Below are positions 18,295-27,353 of a stretch of DNA of 64,000 nucleotides, in pieces; the first letter of the stretch is position 1; each line of letters starts with the position of its first letter. The DNA is from DTU013 sp964512095. GTDB lineage: Bacteria > Bacillota > Clostridia > Acetivibrionales > DTU013. Below the pieces are notes generated by a model, which was given only the letters and a program-made list of their open reading frames with translations, made no database searches and was not told where the DNA came from. Location: contig CAZEIH010000012.1 of the NCBI GenBank assembly GCA_964512095.1, forward strand, positions 1-64,000, in the 5' to 3' direction. The translations under genes and the position numbers were made by a program.

Positions 18295-19962
18295 CTAATA
18301 ATCCACATTCTTCCAGGCGATTTTAAAGCTACTCCTCCACAATAATATTGTAATGAGTATAGATATACCTAAATTGATAGTCACCCCAAAGGGGACTAAG
18401 GTAAATAGGAAATGGATACCACCAAACAGTGCTGTAATAAAGAAAGATAGCATAACAGCCGCTAGTGAATTCCCATCTTGGGTATACTGAAAGTCTCTAT
18501 AAAAAGGTAGTTCTTTTTTTGATGCTTTAAAAATAAATAGCATAAGTATAATCATGTTGAAGAATATTAGGAGGATGTGGGGCAAGCACTTGAAGCCATA
18601 GATAAACAAAAAAACTAGTGAGGTAAACAGGTACAATGGGGCGACAAATCTAAAAAGAAAGCACTTAAAACTACCCTTAAAAATCGGTGTAGGTGTATCC
18701 AAGGGCAGTGCCCTGTATATCCAGGCGCCCTTGTAATTCTCACTGTTTCTGAGTATCAGGATGGCACTTCCTAGCATAATTGCTGAAATATATAGTCCAA
18801 GGAAATAATACCCGTCGGATATATTGTTGAAAGCCTCAGTAATGGATTTTCCACGGCCAAAAGCATTGAACATAAATACAAAGGGAATAAATACTGAAAA
18901 GGCCAGTGAAGGGTACAGTCGGAGCTTGAGCTTTCTTTCGTTTGATATAGTGCTCTGGGTAAATTTATAGAACATCCTCTCTTGGCTAGTGGGACACAGC
19001 AGTTTGATAAACCCTTCCTTGATAGCTGTTTTAGAACTATTGACCCTCTTATTTCTGCTACTTTGGTCATTAAGCTTCTGAAGATTTTTTTCAAAATGAG
19101 GCACAACGGTTTTGGTGTATAATCCGATCGATATTATCGGGATGGCAAATGCGGCTATGCTAAGACAAATGTTGTATGCGGATAATTCCTGCTCCAAAAA
19201 AAGACTGAAGGGGGCTGCGAACCAGGCTGTTGGTACAATATAATGCCACCAAGCAGGTGAAATAGTTATTACGAGCTCTGAAATATCGAATATACGCCCC
19301 ATAAGTTGGTAAGAAATAAGAAGTACTACAGAGAGAATTATCTGAAAGTAATTAATAATATCCTTTAGTTTTTCACCGTCAAAGAACTTTAGTATCAAGG
19401 TGTAAATTATCGAAGTGAGAAATACTACAAAGGCGCATATCAGGATGAGCTCTATAAAGAATATAAGGAAAAATCCTGGCCCGTATTTGAATGTGCCAAT
19501 TATTAGCGATGGTCCTGCAAGGGCGATGGTGATGCAAAAAAGATAATATATGATGTGTATGATTTTTGCTGCGTTCAGGGTTTTTGGAGTGATTGGCCTT
19601 GGCAGCAGTATGCTTTTTTCTCTGGTATCCAGCAATACAGAAGAAAAATCAGAAATCATAGTTGACATCAGTAAAAAAATTATCATTCCGATAGATATAT
19701 TCATCTTATAGAATAAAGGGAAGGGCATTGTCAATAGAAGTGCTGAGAACAAACCCATAAAGCCATAAATGAAGAGACTGGATTTAAATTGATTCTTTCC
19801 TTCTTTTATTTTATTGTTGTTTGCAACTACAGTTGGTACCCTACGGGAATCCATAACAAGTTTAAATTTCAGTATCAGCCTGAATATACTGTAGTCTATA
19901 CCTAATCGCTTAAGTATATATGCAAATCTGTCGAGAAGCTTTAAAATACGGAATTCCTTCAA
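18295..19962 (-). CDS. ABC-2-type transporter permease
   Basis: A 555-residue membrane protein with about 12 hydrophobic segments in two groups (roughly residues 65-255 and 345-545), separated by a polar loop at about 270-340. Together with the ATPase encoded 3 nt upstream it should form a two-gene ABC exporter. Large permeases of this form are common in Firmicutes and are often associated with peptide, drug or lipid export. No substrate clue is present, and no immunity or precursor peptide gene is nearby. Confidence 0.75.
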   Translation of the reverse strand: MKEFRILKLLDRFAYILKRLGIDYSIFRLILKFKLVMDSRRVPTVVANNNKIKEGKNQFKSSLFIYGFMGLFSALLLTMPFPLFYKMNISIGMIIFLLMSTMISDFSSVLLDTREKSILLPRPITPKTLNAAKIIHIIYYLFCITIALAGPSLIIGTFKYGPGFFLIFFIELILICAFVVFLTSIIYTLILKFFDGEKLKDIINYFQIILSVVLLISYQLMGRIFDISELVITISPAWWHYIVPTAWFAAPFSLFLEQELSAYNICLSIAAFAIPIISIGLYTKTVVPHFEKNLQKLNDQSSRNKRVNSSKTAIKEGFIKLLCPTSQERMFYKFTQSTISNERKLKLRLYPSLAFSVFIPFVFMFNAFGRGKSITEAFNNISDGYYFLGLYISAIMLGSAILILRNSENYKGAWIYRALPLDTPTPIFKGSFKCFLFRFVAPLYLFTSLVFLFIYGFKCLPHILLIFFNMIILMLFIFKASKKELPFYRDFQYTQDGNSLAAVMLSFFITALFGGIHFLFTLVPFGVTINLGISILITILLWRSSFKIAWKNVDY

Positions 19963-19965
19963 GTT

Positions 19966-20772
19966 TTACACCCCTTTTATGACGGAAATGAATTCATCAG
20001 CTATTTCCTTGTGCCTGTTGAAGCCTGTGAGCTGGTTGAATATCTCTTCAAGGGACCCCTCACTGCTTTTTTGCTTCAATTCATCAAACGTACCATCAGC
20101 AACTATTTGTCCGTTACTTATCAATATGATTCTGCTACTGATTTTTTCAACCACATCCATAATATGGGACGAATAAAATATCGTTTTCCCCTGAGCTGCC
20201 AGTGAGGACATGATTTCCTTGAAAACCATGACGCTATTGGCATCTAAACCGCTCATAGGTTCGTCAAAGAAAAGAATATCAGGGTCGTGTAAAAGACTTG
20301 ATATGATAAGAAGCTTTTGCTTCATACCCTTTGAATAGGAGGATATCCTGGAATGGTATACATCTTCTATACCAAATAGAGACATCAGCTTTGATGCTTT
20401 AGCGTCAGCAGTATCTGGAGACAGTCCATATATTTCCCCTATAAAGGTGAGGTATTCATGAGCCGTTAGGCTTTCGTATACCTCTGCAGACTCTGGTACA
20501 TAGCCAATTTTGCGTTTATAGTCGACACTCCCGCTTCTTATATCCTCGCCAAAAATTCTTATTTCGCCTTCAAAGCCATCAAGTATGCCAAGCATCAGTT
20601 TGACGGTGGTGCTTTTCCCGGCCCCATTTGGTCCTATGTAACCTATTACCTGTCCTTTGAATATTTCCAGGTTTATTCCTCGTAGAACTTCATTTTCTCC
20701 AAAGCGCATTTTCAAATCTTTGATAATGACAACGGCCTCTTCCGATGATCTCGCTATCCCCAATGACCTCAC
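19966..20772 (-). CDS. ABC transporter ATP-binding protein
   Basis: 268 residues. Walker A is GYIGPNGAGKST, the Q-loop lies near KIGYVPESAEVYE, the signature is SSYSKGMKQKLLI, and Walker B is ILFFDEPMSGLD followed by the switch His in IFYSSHIMDVVEK. This is the CcmA/NatA class that pairs with ABC-2 permeases. It is the promoter-proximal gene of a minus-strand operon with the permease, 3 nt apart. Divergent from the small membrane-protein gene at 21069. Confidence 0.88.
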   Translation of the reverse strand: MRSLGIARSSEEAVVIIKDLKMRFGENEVLRGINLEIFKGQVIGYIGPNGAGKSTTVKLMLGILDGFEGEIRIFGEDIRSGSVDYKRKIGYVPESAEVYESLTAHEYLTFIGEIYGLSPDTADAKASKLMSLFGIEDVYHSRISSYSKGMKQKLLIISSLLHDPDILFFDEPMSGLDANSVMVFKEIMSSLAAQGKTIFYSSHIMDVVEKISSRIILISNGQIVADGTFDELKQKSSEGSLEEIFNQLTGFNRHKEIADEFISVIKGV

Positions 20773-21008
20773 ATCCTTTATGTTTTCGTACAGGAGATAT
20801 TATACCATATGTTATTGGAAGTACCAAGATGTGTTAATGAGTGTTGGCTTTTTATACTACGTTAGACAAATATTTGATATAATGAGTATCTATACTGTGA
20901 AAACTTGATAATGCAACAGTATGTCATTGACTGGAGAGGCCCTGAAGGGAATTGGATAAAAATTCAAAGGAACACTTGTTCACGAGGATATTTCTTGATA
21001 TAATGTAT

Positions 21009-21041
21009 TAGCGTGCTTATGTCTGCAATCAAAGCACGCTA
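21009..21041 (+). other. 10-bp hairpin before a membrane-protein gene
   Basis: TAGCGTGCTT (21009-21018) pairs perfectly with AAGCACGCTA (21032-21041), and a short T-tract (TTTTT) follows at once. It lies 27 nt upstream of the start codon at 21069, in a 5' region with no upstream plus-strand gene. It may be an attenuator or a terminator of a short leader RNA. Confidence 0.55.
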
Positions 21042-21068
21042 AAGTTTTTGTTGATTGGAGTTGTGTAT

Positions 21069-21569
21069 ATGGATGAATTTAAAAAACCCTACGAGTATGA
21101 TGATGAGGAAAAGGGTGTGAGCGGTCTCATTCTGGTCTATTTCATTATGCTACTTGTTGAAGAATCAATTCAGGGGTTTATTTCTATCTTATTTGGATAC
21201 AACAAAATGCCCCATGATAGAGTATTGGGCATGGTGGTAATAGTTGCTGGATCACTGTATGTAGTGTTTGCAGTATTTTCTGCAATTGTTCTGAAGCTGA
21301 AAAACAAACATGCAATAAAGGTGTCCAAAGTCTTTTTGATCTTTAGAATTGTATATCTCATTCCATATTTGATTTTGTACACAATTGATTTAATAGGAAA
21401 GATACCCTACTATAAAGAGAACGATATGTATTGGGTAACGTACAACAGTAACATTACTTCATTTATTATAGGTATATCCTTTGCTATTGTTTTTAGTGCA
21501 GGCTGGTATATATACCTGGTAAAATCAAATAAAGTAAGGAAAATGTTCCCTGTAAGTAAAGCGGCTTAG
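21069..21569 (+). CDS. Membrane protein, possibly DUF2569-like
   Basis: 166 residues from ATG 21069, chosen because GGAG lies 8 nt upstream; an in-frame TTG at 21048 has no ribosome site. A polar N-terminal segment (KKPYEYDDEEKGVSG) is followed by four membrane helices. The opening GVSGLILVYFIMLLV resembles the start of DUF2569 membrane proteins, but this is a weak resemblance. Function unknown. Confidence 0.55.
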   Translation: MDEFKKPYEYDDEEKGVSGLILVYFIMLLVEESIQGFISILFGYNKMPHDRVLGMVVIVAGSLYVVFAVFSAIVLKLKNKHAIKVSKVFLIFRIVYLIPYLILYTIDLIGKIPYYKENDMYWVTYNSNITSFIIGISFAIVFSAGWYIYLVKSNKVRKMFPVSKAA

Positions 21570-21606
21570 GGTAAATGGGCTAACCGAAACTGGCCATCTA
21601 TCAGTC

Positions 21607-22491
21607 TCACAGTACAGGAAAAATAAATGGCAGACTTTTGGGGAAAATCTCAAAGACTGCCTTATCTGTCAGTATAATTTCGCCGTCTCTGTTTAGTGGT
21701 ATTGGGTTTTCAGATCTAATCTCCACCCTTTTGCTTTTGAACAGATGAACACCTTTGATATTTCCATGAAGTCCTTTCATATATTGCGGGAAAAGGCGCA
21801 ATATTTTAAACCTAGACATAGCATCAACGTGGCATATATCAAAAAGTCCATCATCTATTTCAGCATCAGGCAATGCAAAGATACCTCCCCCGTAATACTT
21901 ACCGATTCCTGCTGCAATAAGAAGAGATTTTCCAGAAATAGTCTCATTATCAAGCTTTAACTCCATGTGATGATTTTTGCAGATTAGTATTGTTGTTAGG
22001 ATACCAAGTATATAGGCCATTTTACCTGAGATAAGAGGGAGCTTCTTGAAATGCCCTGTTTGGTACGCCACTTCTGCATCAAAGCCGACAGATGAAATGT
22101 TTACAAAATACTTGTTGTTGACGCTGGCATAGTCAATAAGTTTTTCTTTACCTTCTATGGTTGCGGTCAATATATTGTCCGGGATAGTACTACCAATGAT
22201 GCTTTTGATGAAATCATTACCGGAGCCGCAGGGGATTACCCCCAGGACACTACTACTCCCAGCTATTCCGTTTAGGACCTCATTGAGGGTTCCGTCTCCT
22301 CCCACAGAATATATCCTACAGGCTTTAGTATCACTAGCTTGTTTTGCTATCTCTGTGGCATGTCCGGGGTAACCTGTGTCCACAATATTGTAATTGTAGT
22401 TGCGGGCTTTGCATTGTTCAATAATATCGGGGACGAGCTTCATAGCCTTTCCCTTGCCGGCAACAGGGTTTACTATAAAAAAGTGTTTCAT
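21607..22491 (-). CDS. Diacylglycerol/lipid kinase family protein (YegS/DgkB-like)
   Basis: 294 residues. The N-terminal NPVAGKGKA and the nucleotide-binding motif SVGGDGTLNEVLNG are diagnostic of the DAG-kinase catalytic domain. The following PCGSGNDF and the late GLFDICHVD also fit. These enzymes phosphorylate diacylglycerol or related lipids with ATP at the membrane, recycling lipid released by lipoteichoic acid synthesis or feeding phospholipid synthesis. Length is normal for the family. The gene is monocistronic and convergent with its left neighbour. Confidence 0.85.
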   Translation of the reverse strand: MKHFFIVNPVAGKGKAMKLVPDIIEQCKARNYNYNIVDTGYPGHATEIAKQASDTKACRIYSVGGDGTLNEVLNGIAGSSSVLGVIPCGSGNDFIKSIIGSTIPDNILTATIEGKEKLIDYASVNNKYFVNISSVGFDAEVAYQTGHFKKLPLISGKMAYILGILTTILICKNHHMELKLDNETISGKSLLIAAGIGKYYGGGIFALPDAEIDDGLFDICHVDAMSRFKILRLFPQYMKGLHGNIKGVHLFKSKRVEIRSENPIPLNRDGEIILTDKAVFEIFPKSLPFIFPVL

Positions 22492-22683
22492 ATTCCTGCC
22501 TTTTGTGTACTTATGTTATATACAATATGACATAATCGAGGGAATAATTCAATTGCAAATAATGAAAATACATAAAATATACCCGAGTTGTCGTTCTGTC
22601 CTTAGGTGCTGTGATATATGTATTTTAGGGTAAAGCAGGATTTTTTTTATATATGGCGAATATAATTAATTGAGGTGGGTAAA

Positions 22684-23364
22684 ATGCTGATAGATACAAG
22701 TATCACCATCGCATATAAGTGTACTTCCTGTGGAAGCTATGAATTTTTCAACATATCAATGTTTATGCTTATGTACAAGAAAGATTGTGACCTTGCGTGT
22801 CGCTGCAGGAGGTCATGCGTATCAATAAAGCAGGAGGGTGAAAACAATTTTTTAATCAACATACCCTGTATTGGATGTGATAATGAGCATACCTACCTCA
22901 TTACCAAAAGATCAATGCTGTTGGGGAAAACAATAGTGTTGAACTGCCCTGAAACGGGGATGCAGATATGCTTTATCGGTAAGGATGAAGCAGTCCGTAA
23001 AAAGGTGGACAGTCTAGAGGAAGAGTTTGACGAGCTTATGGATACCTTTGGCTACGAAAGCTATTTTCGTAATACCCAGGTGATGTTTGACACATTGAAC
23101 CATATTCATGATATAGCCCTGAGAGGAAACCTTAACTGTGAATGTGGGGTGGACGACATAGATTTGGTGCTGTTAACAGACTGCATATTGCTCAGATGTG
23201 GGAAATGTGGTGGGGATAAAAGGATTCCGGCAGCTAAAAACGAGGATCTCAGAGAAGTATTGAGAAAAAGCCAGTTGCTTATATCAAGGGTTATATCAAG
23301 GGATAGGTTTGACTATCATGCTGATTTTCTATCCAGTCAGTCAGGGGATGAATTAGGGAAATAG
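22684..23364 (+). CDS. Cysteine-rich protein with zinc-ribbon-like motifs, function unknown
   Basis: 226 residues. Paired cysteines recur: CTSCGSY near the N-terminus, CRCRRSC, CIGCDNEH, CECG and CGKCGGD, which suggests two zinc ribbons. A central region rich in Glu/Asp is probably helical. I do not recognise a named family. The start is ATG 22684, with GAGGTGGG seven bases upstream; an in-frame GTG at 22675 falls within that ribosome site. Confidence 0.6.
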   Translation: MLIDTSITIAYKCTSCGSYEFFNISMFMLMYKKDCDLACRCRRSCVSIKQEGENNFLINIPCIGCDNEHTYLITKRSMLLGKTIVLNCPETGMQICFIGKDEAVRKKVDSLEEEFDELMDTFGYESYFRNTQVMFDTLNHIHDIALRGNLNCECGVDDIDLVLLTDCILLRCGKCGGDKRIPAAKNEDLREVLRKSQLLISRVISRDRFDYHADFLSSQSGDELGK

Positions 23365-23421
23365 TTTTTGACGTTATTTTCCTGTAGCATACAAGATATG
23401 CTGATTTTACGGTTGTTTTGA

Positions 23422-23451
23422 TTGACAATGATATTTTTTTAGTGATATAAT
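23422..23451 (+). promoter_or_regulatory. Sigma-A-type promoter upstream of rho
   Basis: TTGACA (23422-23427), an 18-bp spacer and TATAAT (23446-23451). It would give rho a leader of more than 300 nt, which contains a copy of the dispersed repeat in reverse orientation. Long leaders are common on rho genes because Rho controls its own transcription. Confidence 0.65.
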
Positions 23452-23621
23452 AATCTGGAATTATGAGATTCGTTCTATTGTTTAGATTTCCCTGCTTAGA
23501 CTAAGGATTTTTCATATGTTTCATACACAGCTGGACTTTAATACTTGTGGAAATTTTTCTTGATACTCTGACCAGGTATAATTCAACACGACATAGATGC
23601 TCGTATGGATTTCTAATTATA

Positions 23622-23725
23622 AGTCAATTCGCTTCGCTCAGGGAGTCGGGTGGAGACTGAACTCCACCTGACCAAGGAAGTTAATTAATTCGTCTTCATT
23701 CATCGCCGACCTATAGAGGTAAGCG
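23622..23725 (-). repeat. Dispersed intergenic repeat, copy B (reversed, full length)
   Basis: Read on the minus strand this copy matches the full element: a hairpin arm related to GCCGACCTCTATAGGTCGGC, then GATGAATGAAGACGAATTAA, a second hairpin built on TCAGGTGGAG, and the terminal CTGAGCGAAGCGAATTGAC. It lies in the presumed 5' leader of rho, ending 45 nt before its start codon. It is the only near-complete copy in reverse orientation relative to the flanking gene. Confidence 0.85.
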
Positions 23726-23770
23726 TCTTCTGAAGACAAAGATAAATATATATTATGAGGTAGGTGGATT

Positions 23771-25900
23771 ATGGAGGAAGTAAATCTTTCTGCAAAATCA
23801 TTGGAGGATTTGCAGTACATAGCAAAGATGATGGGGCTTAGAAGCGTCGCAAAATACGAAAAAGAGGAACTGATTGAGAGAATTCTCAAAGCAGGTGCGT
23901 CTAAGGACCGAAATAATGTGAAAGCTACAGATGATGCGCAGGAAGGTGAAAACGGCGTTGATCAGGCTGAAAAACCCAAGAGGGGGAGAAAACCTAAAAA
24001 GCTAGATGTAGGAGATGCAGCAGACGCAAAGGATGCGGAGGAAAAACCTACTAAGGTAACCAAAACATCCGTAAAAGGTAAGAAAAGTGAAGTAAAAGAT
24101 GATAAAAAGCCGTCGGAAGAGGCTGAGCTCAAAAAAGATATAGCTGAAGAGCCGGTTGTGTTGAGAAAATCAAAGAGAGGCAGACCCAGTAAGGCAGCTA
24201 AGGAAGCGGAGCTTGCAAGCAAAGCGGCTGAGGAGGCGAAGCAGGCTAGCAAGAAGGCTTCATCTGCTAAGGAGGTATTGCCCGAGATGACTCAGCCCGA
24301 GGAGACGAAGCAGGCAAGTAAGAAGGCTTCATCTACTGAGGAGGTATTAGCTGAGACGGCTCAGCCCGAGGAGACTAAGTCTGCTAAAGAGGCATTGCCT
24401 GACAAAACTCAGTCTGAGGAGACTACATCCCAAAAATCTGCTTCTACTTCAAAGAAAAAAACCGAAAACGAAAAATCTGGTTCCAAAGACAGCCTTGCTA
24501 TGGAAAAAGCCGATAAATCAGCTCAGGTGCCCGCTAAGGTAAGAGCACACCAAAAGCCTGGGACAGACAGTTCTGTCGAGGCTACTGTCGAGGTGGCAAA
24601 GCCTGAGGGCAAAGATATATCCAAGGCAGACAACGAAAAAACAGAAGAGCCTAAAACAGAAGAGCCTAAAACAGAAGAAAAGCCTGTTGTTAAAAACCAT
24701 GAGAATCAACAGAAGAGAGAATGGAGCAATCAGCAGGATAGGCAGCAATCACAACAGAATGGCACGGAGAGAATTGAAAGTGACGACCCTGTGGAGGGTG
24801 TTCTGGAAGTTCTGCCAGATGGTTACGGTTTTTTAAGAAGCGATAATTTCCTATCAGGGACAAAGGACGTATATGTATCTCCCTCCCAGATTAGAAGATT
24901 CGGATTGAAAACGGGAGATAAAGTAAAGGGTAAGGGAAGGATACCGAAGGAGGGAGAAAAGTTCCAGGCGCTTCTGTATGTACAGACTGTGAATGGCGAC
25001 ACTCCCGATGTTGCATCAAAGAGGAGACCCTTCGAATATCTTACACCGATATTCCCAAATCAGAGAATCACACTAGAGACACACCCCAGGGAGTTATCCA
25101 CAAGGCTGATTGACTTGATTGCACCAATAGGTAGAGGACAAAGAGGAATGATTGTTTCGCCTCCTAAAGCAGGAAAAACAATATTGCTCAAGAAAATTGC
25201 AAATGCAATAACAACAAACCTCCCTGAAATAGAGCTTATTGTATTGCTTATTGATGAGAGACCTGAAGAAGTTACCGATATGCAGAGATCAATAAACGGG
25301 GAAATAATTTATTCTACCTTTGACAAGGTCCCTGAACACCATATAAAAGTAGCGGAAATGGTTCTAGAAAGGGCTCAAAGACTGGTTGAGCACAAGAAGG
25401 ATGTTGTAATTCTTCTTGATAGCATAACAAGGCTTGCGAGGGCATATAACCTGACCATACCTCCAACAGGAAGGACGTTGTCAGGTGGTCTAGATCCGGG
25501 TGCGCTCCACAGCCCAAAGAGATTTTTTGGATCTGCTCGTAATATCGAGTTCGGAGGCAGCCTTACTATCATTGCAACTGCATTAATAGAGACGGGTAGC
25601 CGTATGGACGATGTAATATTCGAGGAATTTAAGGGTACTGGAAATATGGAAATACACCTTGACAGAAAGATGTCAGAAAAACGAATATTCCCGGCCATTG
25701 ACATCAACAAGTCAGGAACAAGAAGAGAGGATCTGTTGCTCAACCAAAGGGAGATGGAGAGCATATGGGCTATCAGGAAAGCCATGAGTAACCTTGGCAC
25801 ATCAGATGTTACTGAGATGATTCTGAATAAGTTGATGCAGACCAAGACTAATGAAGAATTTGTTAACAGTATCAATAAATCTTTCATTGAAAAAGGTTGA
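23771..25900 (+). CDS. rho: Transcription termination factor Rho with a long disordered insertion
   Basis: 709 residues against about 420 in typical Rho. A SAP-like Rho_N segment (residues 1-43) is followed by about 290 residues of low-complexity Lys/Glu/Ala/Ser sequence (about 46-338) with imperfect repeats such as KQASKKASS and PEETK. The cold-shock RNA-binding domain begins near EGVLEVLPDGYGFLRS, and the ATPase has Walker A PPKAGKT (Lys469) and the terminal secondary RNA-binding loops. Rho is a hexameric RNA helicase that ends untranslated transcription. Charged insertions between these domains occur in some phyla and may add RNA binding or condensate formation. The rpmE gene follows, as in many Firmicutes. 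Confidence 0.95.
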   Translation: MEEVNLSAKSLEDLQYIAKMMGLRSVAKYEKEELIERILKAGASKDRNNVKATDDAQEGENGVDQAEKPKRGRKPKKLDVGDAADAKDAEEKPTKVTKTSVKGKKSEVKDDKKPSEEAELKKDIAEEPVVLRKSKRGRPSKAAKEAELASKAAEEAKQASKKASSAKEVLPEMTQPEETKQASKKASSTEEVLAETAQPEETKSAKEALPDKTQSEETTSQKSASTSKKKTENEKSGSKDSLAMEKADKSAQVPAKVRAHQKPGTDSSVEATVEVAKPEGKDISKADNEKTEEPKTEEPKTEEKPVVKNHENQQKREWSNQQDRQQSQQNGTERIESDDPVEGVLEVLPDGYGFLRSDNFLSGTKDVYVSPSQIRRFGLKTGDKVKGKGRIPKEGEKFQALLYVQTVNGDTPDVASKRRPFEYLTPIFPNQRITLETHPRELSTRLIDLIAPIGRGQRGMIVSPPKAGKTILLKKIANAITTNLPEIELIVLLIDERPEEVTDMQRSINGEIIYSTFDKVPEHHIKVAEMVLERAQRLVEHKKDVVILLDSITRLARAYNLTIPPTGRTLSGGLDPGALHSPKRFFGSARNIEFGGSLTIIATALIETGSRMDDVIFEEFKGTGNMEIHLDRKMSEKRIFPAIDINKSGTRREDLLLNQREMESIWAIRKAMSNLGTSDVTEMILNKLMQTKTNEEFVNSINKSFIEKG

Positions 25901-26028
25901 CAAATAGGATATCATGGATAAATAGGACTTGATTAAGCTAATATTATGTGTTAAAATATTTTTTGCTTGTTGCGAGAGCAAAATGGCACAATCTATTTTG
26001 CAGCAGAGCGAAGGAAGGTGAATTGACG

Positions 26029-26238
26029 ATGAGAGAAAATATACAACCGAAGTATGGAGAAGCAGTTGTAAAGTGCGTTTGTGGTGAGACCTTTACTACA
26101 GGATCTGTTAAAAAGGAACTGACTGTTGAAATATGTTCAAAATGTCATCCGTTCTTTACTGGCAAACAGAAGCTAGTTGATACTGGCGGACGTGTTGAAA
26201 AGTTCAAGAAGAAATTCGGTATTGTGGACAGCGAGTAA
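26029..26238 (+). CDS. rpmE: 50S ribosomal protein L31
   Basis: 69 residues from ATG 26029, which has AAGGAAGG upstream; the in-frame extension beginning near 25948 has no homology and is not used. It is the zinc-containing (C+) type, with CVCG and CSKCHPFFTGKQK supplying four cysteines. L31 bridges the two ribosomal subunits. A terminator follows at 26323. The neighbours rho and the yqhQ-prmC pair are conserved partners. Confidence 0.95.
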   Translation: MRENIQPKYGEAVVKCVCGETFTTGSVKKELTVEICSKCHPFFTGKQKLVDTGGRVEKFKKKFGIVDSE

Positions 26239-26322
26239 GATGTTTGGCACAATGGAATCTGCAGAGTGTCTACGCAAAATATGACAACATATGCAATTGA
26301 TAAGAGTGAGCAAAAATGTTAC

Positions 26323-26358
26323 AATAAAGGCTGAATAATAATTCAGCCTTTATTTTTT
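26323..26358 (+). terminator. Intrinsic terminator after rpmE
   Basis: AATAAAGGCTGAAT (26323-26336) pairs perfectly with ATTCAGCCTTTATT (26341-26354) around AATA, followed by further T residues. Confidence 0.92.
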
Positions 26359-26419
26359 ATACATGATTGGGTGCATAGTTTTATAAGGTTTAATGCTATA
26401 TAGATCAGAGGAGATATTT

Positions 26420-27346
26420 ATGAAAAAAACCACCATAGGGGGACAGGCACTTCTGGAAGGGCTGCTGATGATGGGGCCTAAAAATACAGCTATTGCTGTA
26501 CGGAAGCCTGACGGCGAGATCATTCTGGATACAAAGCCGCTACAAAAGAAATCGGTGTTTTCGAAAATACCTTTTGTCCGCGGTTCTGTGAATCTTTTCA
26601 AGCAAATGATTGTCGGGGTGAAGGCGCTGATGTACTCAGCAGATTTTGTGGAGCTGGAGGATGAATCAGAGAAAGAGCCATCCAAATTTGATGCATTCAT
26701 AGAGAAGCTGTTTAAGGATAAGGGCAAGGATGCGGTTGTATATGTGTCTGTCATAATTTCACTGGCATTTAGTGTCGGTTTGTTCATTTTACTACCCAAT
26801 TTGTTAGCTAGTCTTTTCAATCTTAGCAAGGAAGGCACAGGAGTTGTGCTTTACAACCTGTTTGAAGGTGCGATTAGAATACTTATTTTCTTTATATATA
26901 TCTATCTAGCCACGCTGTTGGATGATATCAAAAGGGTGTGGCAGTATCATGGCGCAGAACACAAAACAATACACTGCTATGAACATGAAGAAGAGCTGAC
27001 AGTGGAAAACATCAAAAAATATTCTACGAAGCATCCTCGTTGTGGAACATCGTTTTTGTTTCTGGTTATGATAATAAGTATTATTGTGTTTTCGTTCCTC
27101 GGATTGCACGGTCGAATAATTGATATGCTCCTAAGGCTGCTGATGATTCCAGTGGTTGCAGGGGTAGCCTACGAGGTTCAGAGAATTGCTGGACGACATA
27201 CTGATTGGCTGATAATGAAGATAGTGAGCGCACCAGGTATGCTGTTTCAGTATCTTACTACCAGAGAGCCGGATGATTCCCAGATAGAAGTGGCAATAGC
27301 TGCTATGAAGGGTGTTATGGTTGATAATGATTCTGATAAATGGTGA
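26420..27346 (+). CDS. YqhQ-like membrane protein (DUF1385)
   Basis: 308 residues from ATG 26420, which has GAGGAG six bases upstream. The signature openings GGQALLEGLLMMGPK and AEHKTIHCYE, followed by HPRCGTSFL, are characteristic of DUF1385/YqhQ proteins. About four membrane helices lie between residues 105 and 260. In Clostridia this gene usually sits between rpmE and prmC, as here. The biochemical function of the family is not established; metal binding by the conserved His/Cys residues is plausible. Confidence 0.85.
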   Translation: MKKTTIGGQALLEGLLMMGPKNTAIAVRKPDGEIILDTKPLQKKSVFSKIPFVRGSVNLFKQMIVGVKALMYSADFVELEDESEKEPSKFDAFIEKLFKDKGKDAVVYVSVIISLAFSVGLFILLPNLLASLFNLSKEGTGVVLYNLFEGAIRILIFFIYIYLATLLDDIKRVWQYHGAEHKTIHCYEHEEELTVENIKKYSTKHPRCGTSFLFLVMIISIIVFSFLGLHGRIIDMLLRLLMIPVVAGVAYEVQRIAGRHTDWLIMKIVSAPGMLFQYLTTREPDDSQIEVAIAAMKGVMVDNDSDKW

Positions 27347-27353
27347 ATAGCGA

